In this document: piece by piece, positions 8,701 to 13,415 of the stretch | How positions within the stretch are numbered: the first letter of the stretch is position 1 | Layout of the letters: every line of letters begins with the position of its first letter | Program-made: the position numbers and the translations under genes | Notes under the pieces: generated by a model | Told to the model about the DNA's origin: nothing | What the model saw: the letters and a program-made list of their open reading frames with translations, nothing else | Database searches by the model: none | Source: Entamoeba histolytica HM-1:IMSS | Lineage: Eukaryota; Evosea; Mastigamoebida; Endamoebidae | NCBI RefSeq assembly: GCF_000208925.1 | Contig: NW_001915228.1 | Coordinates: forward strand, 1 to 13,415 | Reading direction: 5' to 3' | DNA length: 13,415 nucleotides

Positions 8701-9012
8701 GCATTTACAGATAAGATTAATATGTATTCAAAACTACACGAACATATAAGAAAGATAGAAAGATTAGTGAGAGTAATAGTTATACCAGTAGTAATAACAG
8801 TTGGTTGATTAATAAACAAAGAAACAGTTAGATTACTAAATGCAGAAGGAATAGAAATACCAAGGGAAATAATGACAAGAGAGATTATAATATCAAATAT
8901 GAAAGATATTATGAGATATTGTGGAGACAATTCTGGAGAATACAGAGATGTAGAAATACCAGAAGAAGTAGATTCTCAAGAGAGTGAAGGAAGGGAAGAA
9001 ATTCTCATCTGA
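5741..9012 (+). pseudogene. LINE ORF2: reverse transcriptase and restriction-like endonuclease, heavily disrupted
   Basis: ORF2 performs target-primed reverse transcription. In order: a Lys/Glu/Ile-rich N-terminal region (5741-6391, one TAA at 6209); RT fingers with KAPVID near 6665 (normally KAPG.D) and AENYRPITCLN near 6830-6870; motif A KAYDTVNHEWL at 7073-7105, whose upstream catalytic Asp is Asn (AAC at 7064-7066); QGDSLSPLLF from 7243; YMDD at 7348-7359; a thumb with LYVNRNKMGDGLKNI near 7818-7862; CCHC finger Cys codons at 8314 and 8323, His and last Cys by 8364; endonuclease Asp at 8620-8622 and 8665-8667 with 14 residues between, the usual Pro before the first being Ile. At least five frameshifts fall between 6380 and 7234. 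From 7234 to 9012 frame 1 is continuous apart from stops at 7324, 7462, 7798, 8152, 8806 (all TGA) and 7723 (TAA). Confidence 0.9.
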
Positions 9013-9029
9013 ACAATAAGTTGAAAGTT

Positions 9030-9059
9030 ATTAAACCTTAATTTAATTATTATTATTTG
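9030..9059 (+). other. LINE 3'-terminal sequence shared with the reversed copy
   Basis: ATTAAACCTTAATTTAATTA plus the following ten bases closely resembles the - strand sequence at 3304-3276 (ATTAATACTTAATTAATTGC and onward). Both lie just beyond their ORF2 stops. Shared 3' ends are expected where the reverse transcriptase recognises its template. In Entamoeba they are also what LINEs share with their SINE partners. Confidence 0.5.
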
Positions 9060-9290
9060 AATAATGCCTTTCGTCTTCTAATCCATTTTTCCTTGGTATA
9101 TCGTTTACCTTTATCATTGTTATGCCATTTATTGCTATTGACATTTCTTTTTTTATTGTATGAAATTGGATTTCTATGTCTTGTTTGCTTTTCTTTACAA
9201 GACACAATGGTTTTATACATAGCAATTGCATTAAAAATTTGTTGTATTTCCTGCACTGGAAAGTATCTGTTGATCCAATATAATTTAGAA
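9053..9290 (-). pseudogene. Possible protein-coding remnant abutting the LINE 3' end
   Basis: The - strand is open here with a sequence unlike the low-complexity surroundings. KLYWINRYFPVQEIQQIFNA is followed by a basic, Asn/Lys/Arg-rich region with two Trp and a run ending in KWIRRRKALFK. Within the LINE-like tail it meets TAA at 9053-9055. Composition is mixed and includes CG dinucleotides, and the frame is about 78 codons. I do not recognise a family. The reading frame runs straight into the probable LINE insertion point, so it may be the surviving upstream part of a gene cut by the LINE, or a piece of another element's basic RNA-binding region. An overlapping second - frame and the hydrophobic + frame at 9057-9314 look like shadows. 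There is no clear start upstream. Confidence 0.3.
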
Positions 9291-9327
9291 AGAAATAAAA
9301 AGAAGAAAAATTGAATGACGGTTATCT

Positions 9328-9365
9328 TAAAAATAAAAGAAGTTCAAACTAAAAATAAAAGAACT
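9328..9365 (+). promoter_or_regulatory. Upstream repeat with GAAC box before the LRR pseudogene
   Basis: TAAAAATAAAAGAA occurs twice, at 9328-9341 and 9350-9363. The second copy reads directly into GAACT (9361-9365), 38 bases before the ATG at 9403. GAACT matches the core of the Entamoeba GAAC promoter element. No clear TATA-like GTATTTAAA is present. It is a plausible relic promoter. Confidence 0.3.
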
Positions 9366-9402
9366 AAAATATAATGAAATAATCAAAAATAATAAAGAAA
9401 GA

Positions 9403-10062
9403 ATGCAATTAGGATATAATGAAATAATGATTGTCTCGAAGTATTTTGAAGATATTAATGATTTTATTAATTTAGAAATGGGAGTTAAAAGATTTGAAGG
9501 AAATATGGAACGATTTCATTTTAATCCAATTCCATTGAATCAATATTCAAGAAAATTGTTTCCTAATATTGAAACATTTCATATTTATAATGAAAAAGAT
9601 GAAATATTTAAAGATGGAAAAATATTTAAATATGTAATATGGTATAAAGTGAATTATTCAAGATATTTAAAAGAGAAAAATGAAATGAATGAATGTAAAA
9701 ATATCAAATATACACAAGAAGATAGAGAAGAATATTGAAATACAATACCAATAGAAGTACATTCATTTGGAAATGAATGTTTTTCTGGATGTTCATCATT
9801 AAAATCAATTAATATACCAACAAGTGTTATTGAAATAGGATTTGGATGTTTTGAAGGATGTTTATCATTAACATCAATTAATATACCAACAAGTGTAATT
9901 ACAATAGGAAATTGGTGTTTTTAAGAATGTTCATCATTAACATCAATTAATATACCATCATCAATTACGTCATTTGGAAATGGATGTTTTTATCATTGTG
10001 GATGTGAAGAAGAATTAAAGAAGAATAAAACAATACCAGAATATTGCTTTGAAGAATATTAA
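9403..10062 (+). pseudogene. BspA-like leucine-rich-repeat protein, broken by two nonsense codons
   Basis: The reading frame is 219 codons with no frameshift. Residues 1-111 are the Entamoeba BspA-family N-terminal cap: EIMIVSKYFEDINDFINLEM, then GNMERFHFNPIPLNQYS, then FPNIETFHI. TGA at 9736-9738 interrupts exactly where the cap meets the repeats. The frame continues with four 23-residue BspA-type LRRs (SINIPTSVIEIG, GCFEGC, CSSL signatures), with TAA at 9922-9924 inside the third repeat after GNWCF. A short acidic/basic tail ends at TAA 10060-10062. Related full proteins usually carry more repeats, so this one is short even if read through. BspA-like LRR proteins are a large Entamoeba family with at least some surface-associated members. 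Because decay is limited to two substitutions, inactivation looks recent, unless the stops are strain polymorphisms or read errors. Confidence 0.85.
9742..10017 (+). repeat. Four 69-bp tandem repeats encoding BspA-type LRRs
   Basis: The unit boundary ATACCA recurs at 9745, 9814, 9883 and 9952, an exact 69-bp period (23 codons). Units 2 and 3 are the most alike (AATATACCAACAAGTGT, then TCATTAACATCAATTA). High identity between units suggests recent expansion or gene conversion within the family. Confidence 0.85.
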
Positions 10063-13000
10063 AGAAGAAAGAAGATAATTGAATTATTAAAGAATAAAAA
10101 TAAATTTCATTTTATAATTTAAATGATAAGAAATACATCATAAACAATTTAATTGATAATAAAATAAAGAATGAAATATCAAATTAATGAAATGTGATAA
10201 AATCATCCATCATTTATTTAATTATTATTATGTTATGATAATTCATTTTTAATTTATTTCATTTTATTTATTTGTTTCAATATGTTGTATTGATAGAAAT
10301 ATAACATCAATCATATTCATTGATAAATATTGATTATGAATGATAATATATTTCAAATATCAATCATAATTATCATTTCATGTATTTTGTATTAATTTTT
10401 GATTATATTTCAATGTTAATGTTTGTGTGAATTGTTGATATTGAATAACAAAGATGATGAATGTCATAATTAATAATATGATGAATGTGTTGTTCAATGA
10501 ATATGAATAAATTATATTAAATTATTTCATTTTATACAATTGTGTTTCATTTATTTTTGATTGAAATGTATATTCAATGAGAATGATATTTATCATTTTC
10601 TATATCTAGTTTATTTTCAACTTATTCATATGATTTGAAGAATAAAATGAATGTGCTATTATTATGTTTAATGTTTCTTATTATTTTTTACAAATATATA
10701 CACAACATCAAATTATTCATAATTCATTCTATTTGTTTGTCAAATTAATCTATATTATCATGACTGTTATATTTGATAGTGAAGAGTATTTGTAATGATA
10801 GAATTTACATTATTAATTACATTGAAATTCTCGTTGTTATTGAATGATTTTTTGATATTATGTGGATCAAGAAATGAAAGAGAATAATTGAAATGGTAAA
10901 TTACATTACAAAGATGTGGTATTGATTGATTTAATTAATTTTCAAACAAGAAGTGATGAATAAGAAAATAAAAATATGCAATGTGTTTTTCAAGATGAGT
11001 GATGAATTAATAATGATAAACAGATATTTTGTTAAATGTCTAGTATCATATTTGATTTGATTTATAATTAAAAGTAAACATAATGAGTTGAAATAGTGAT
11101 ATGAATAAAGTGAATAATAATGATATTTTCATATGATTAAATGAATAAAGTTGATTATTCTTTATAAATATAATTAACATTGTTTGTATTTAAATCAATA
11201 TTCTAAACATATAGAAATGAAACAAATATTTAATAATTAAATAAATGATAATAATAAACATTCTTATGAGTTTAATTTGTTGATTATGATTTGTTTAACA
11301 TTTTAACAAAATCAAATAACAAACAATGTAATATGAATATTTTGTTAAATGTGTATTTAATTGATATGAATATTTTCCATTTAACACGTGTTCATTTCAT
11401 ATTTATTCATATCATATGTTTATTGTTAATTATATGTGTTTCTTATTATCTTTTGATTTTTAGATTCTTTCTTTTGTTTTAATCCAATTCAATGAATTTA
11501 TTTAATAAATGTTCAGTGATGAAATAAATATTAGTTATGATTTTAAACATATTCATTTCATTTGTTTTAATAGTTGTGAAATGATTTGAGTAATGAAAAT
11601 AAAAGAATAAAGAATAATGAAAATACATTCAATGATAAACAAAGAATATCATCATTGAATAAAATGAAAATCAATATTATTCAATATCAAATCATCATTT
11701 CATTAATAAACACATCAAATAACAATAAGATAAGAATGAAAAAGATTAAATAAAATAAACATAACAAGTGACAATAATTACAAATGAATGATAATGAAAA
11801 TACAACCAATTGATATATATAATTAAATTCTATCAATATATTGTCTTTTAGCTATGGTATGATTTCATAACATAATATACTAATATATTATTATTCATTA
11901 TTCTTAAAATATTGAAATGAAATAATATGATGATTCTAATTTATTAATTGTTTTATTATTCAATTTGTTTATTTTCATTCAACATTCGATACTTATTACT
12001 CAATGTTATTCATAATTAAATTAATTGAAATAAATACAAAAATGAGAATAAAATAAACATAATTATTTGTAATAATGTTATTTTCATTTCAATTCACTCT
12101 TTATCTTTATTTTATTGTTAAATTATATTGAATTGATTTAATGAAATAATTAATATTGAAACAAATATGAATAAGAATATATGTTATTTAATCATGAATA
12201 TATCAAATTTAATAATTTCATCATTAAATGATTAATGTTTAATAACATGATGAAGTATTTTCATGAAATAGATAATTTCTATTCATTATGAATGTATTAT
12301 TGATATTCATGACACTACTATTTATTTTCATTCAACATAAAATGAAATGAATGATAAATAATGAATAAATAAAAAAGAATGAAAAGAAATGAATAATGAT
12401 GAAATGAAAGAATATAACTTCAATGAAACATGATGAAGAAAAAGAATAAAAAACAATACAAAACATAAAATAATAAAACAGAATAGAAAGAAGAATAGAA
12501 TAAGTCATGAATGAAACAAATAAGAAATTGAAAATAAGAATAAAAGTAATGAAATAGAAGTGATTAAAGAATAATACAATAAAACAATAAAGAAAATAGA
12601 ATAATGAATAAAAATGAATTTGTTTTTAATACAAATACAATATGAAATAAAAACAAATATGAATAATAACATTAATATGAAATGTTGAAATGTTAAATAA
12701 AATAATTAAGAAATAACAATATTTATAAAGAATGAGAAGAATATAAATAAATAAAAATATAGAAATACTAAAAGAGAGATGAAAATGAAGATTATTCAAT
12801 AACTAAATACACATATATTAACAATAATTATTATTTAACTTCAATTATTTATTGATTATTGTATTAATAAATATTATTAAAATGAAAATAATAAAAAGGA
12901 AGTGAAACAAAGAATAAAAAGAGAAGAAATATAAAGAGAAAATAGAGAAAAGAAACAAAATAATACTATAATATACACTAATTATTAGGAAGATAAAAAT

Positions 13001-13415
13001 AACAAAAAATAAGAAATAAAGAAAATAGAAAAATAAGTTACCAAATGGATAATTAAGTGTTAATAAAATTGTTATTTATTCATTGATTAATGAATATTAA
13101 TCACATCATATATCATTAAAATGAATATTTTATTTATTATTTAGATTTTTTTCTTGTTTTATGAATAAATCATTTTATTTCTTTTATTGTCTTTTTATTC
13201 TTTTAGAATTTCATCATTTTAATTATTCTCATTGAATTATCATTTATTTATTTCTTATTTTATTCATTGAGTTAATTCATTATCATTGTATTATTATGTA
13301 TAATTTCATTTAGTATTAATATCTTCATTTATATCATTTTATTTTCTTATTATTATTTCATATTATTTTATTTCATTCGTTCTATTATTATTTATTATAT
13401 TTCTTATTAAATTAT
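10063..13415. other. Long AT-rich stretch with no supportable gene
   Basis: Over 3.3 kb I find no frame with protein-like composition; all six frames are dense with stops, and the one longer frame (11291-11482, + strand) encodes only a Phe/Ile/Leu string typical of random AT-rich DNA. G+C is extremely low (for example 8 of 60 bases at 12001-12060). ATGAAT/ATTCAT-like words recur throughout. Strand composition switches: T-leaning at 10200-10800, markedly purine-rich on the + strand at about 12340-13020, then strongly T-rich from 13080 to the end. No tRNA, rRNA or ordered tandem array is recognisable. The purine-rich block might be ancient LINE-derived sequence, but there is no motif to support that. 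Confidence 0.5.

Larger units (their letters stand above)
4250..9059 (+). mobile_element. Nearly full-length LINE retrotransposon (EhLINE-like, restriction-like endonuclease clade), inactive
   Basis: The element spans about 4.8 kb, the size of full-length EhLINEs. It holds a basic/coiled-coil ORF1 followed by an ORF2 with reverse transcriptase, a CCHC finger and a restriction-like endonuclease. The sense strand is strongly purine-rich. The 5' end is placed near 4250 because the reversed LINE fragment stops there and ORF1 starts at 4270; the exact base is uncertain. The 3' end is placed near 9059 because the last 30 bases match the 3' tail of the reversed copy. I could not identify a convincing target-site duplication. 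Numerous frameshifts and stops show it can no longer encode its own proteins. Confidence 0.9.

Noticed and set aside
427..9012. TGA reassigned to Trp throughout the locus
   Set aside because: All clear Trp codons are TGG, including in the ATPase and LINE. The TGA at 8806 aligns with Gly rather than Trp in the second LINE copy, the LRR pseudogene TGA also sits where Trp is not expected, and the LINE has frameshifts and catalytic losses as well. Decay explains the data without a new code.
9057..9314. 85-residue hydrophobic + strand frame
   Set aside because: It begins inside the LINE tail and is the complement of the basic - strand frame; no support as a membrane protein.
10321..10380. Hairpin with AATGATAAT/ATTATCATT arms
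   Set aside because: Arms of nine AT-rich bases with a 21-base loop are expected by chance here.
11291..11482. 63-residue frame in the AT-rich desert
   Set aside because: A Phe/Ile/Leu/Tyr string with no motif, expected by chance in such DNA.
1..13415. CRISPR arrays, tRNA or rRNA genes, bacterial-type operons
   Set aside because: No regularly spaced repeats with unique spacers, no cloverleaf or rRNA signatures; the gene content is eukaryotic.

Overview
The window looks like nuclear DNA of an Entamoeba species. The sequence is very AT-rich and intron-free, with short spacers. It carries a BspA-type leucine-rich-repeat pseudogene of the kind expanded in Entamoeba, and LINE retrotransposons whose endonuclease is the restriction-like type (CCHC finger followed by a PDX12-14D motif), as in the EhLINE family. 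I cannot fix the species from sequence alone.

Left region (1-2577), a small-DNA-virus-like gene cluster: the C-terminal part of an unidentified beta-rich protein (+ strand, cut by the window edge); convergent with it, an apparently intact A32-like (FtsK/HerA-type) DNA-packaging ATPase; a small proline-rich/coiled-coil protein just upstream of the ATPase on the same strand; a divergent 69-residue helical protein; and a 134-residue protein of unknown family with far higher G+C than its surroundings. A packaging ATPase has no known housekeeping role in Entamoeba. The tight, alternating gene arrangement suggests an integrated Polinton/Maverick- or virophage-like element. Other hallmarks (DNA polymerase B, integrase, protease, a proven capsid) are not in the window and could lie to the left of position 1.

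Middle region (about 2580-9060), retrotransposons: after roughly 650 bp of AT-rich spacer with a 27-bp-period repeat comes a 5'-truncated LINE on the - strand (about 3276-4250). It abuts, head to head, a nearly full-length LINE on the + strand (about 4250-9060, about 4.8 kb). The long copy has a basic N-terminus plus coiled coil (ORF1), then reverse transcriptase and CCHC/restriction-like endonuclease (ORF2). It is dead: many frameshifts, several in-frame stops (mostly TGA) and a lost catalytic Asp in RT motif A. The two copies differ markedly at the protein level but share a similar 3'-terminal sequence.

Right region (about 9050-13415): a possible gene remnant on the - strand against the LINE tail, then a BspA-like LRR pseudogene with two nonsense codons and four 69-bp repeats. 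The last 3.35 kb is extremely AT-rich with no gene I can support.

Overall this is an accessory, repeat-laden region in which the retrotransposons and the LRR gene have decayed, while the virus-like genes remain open.
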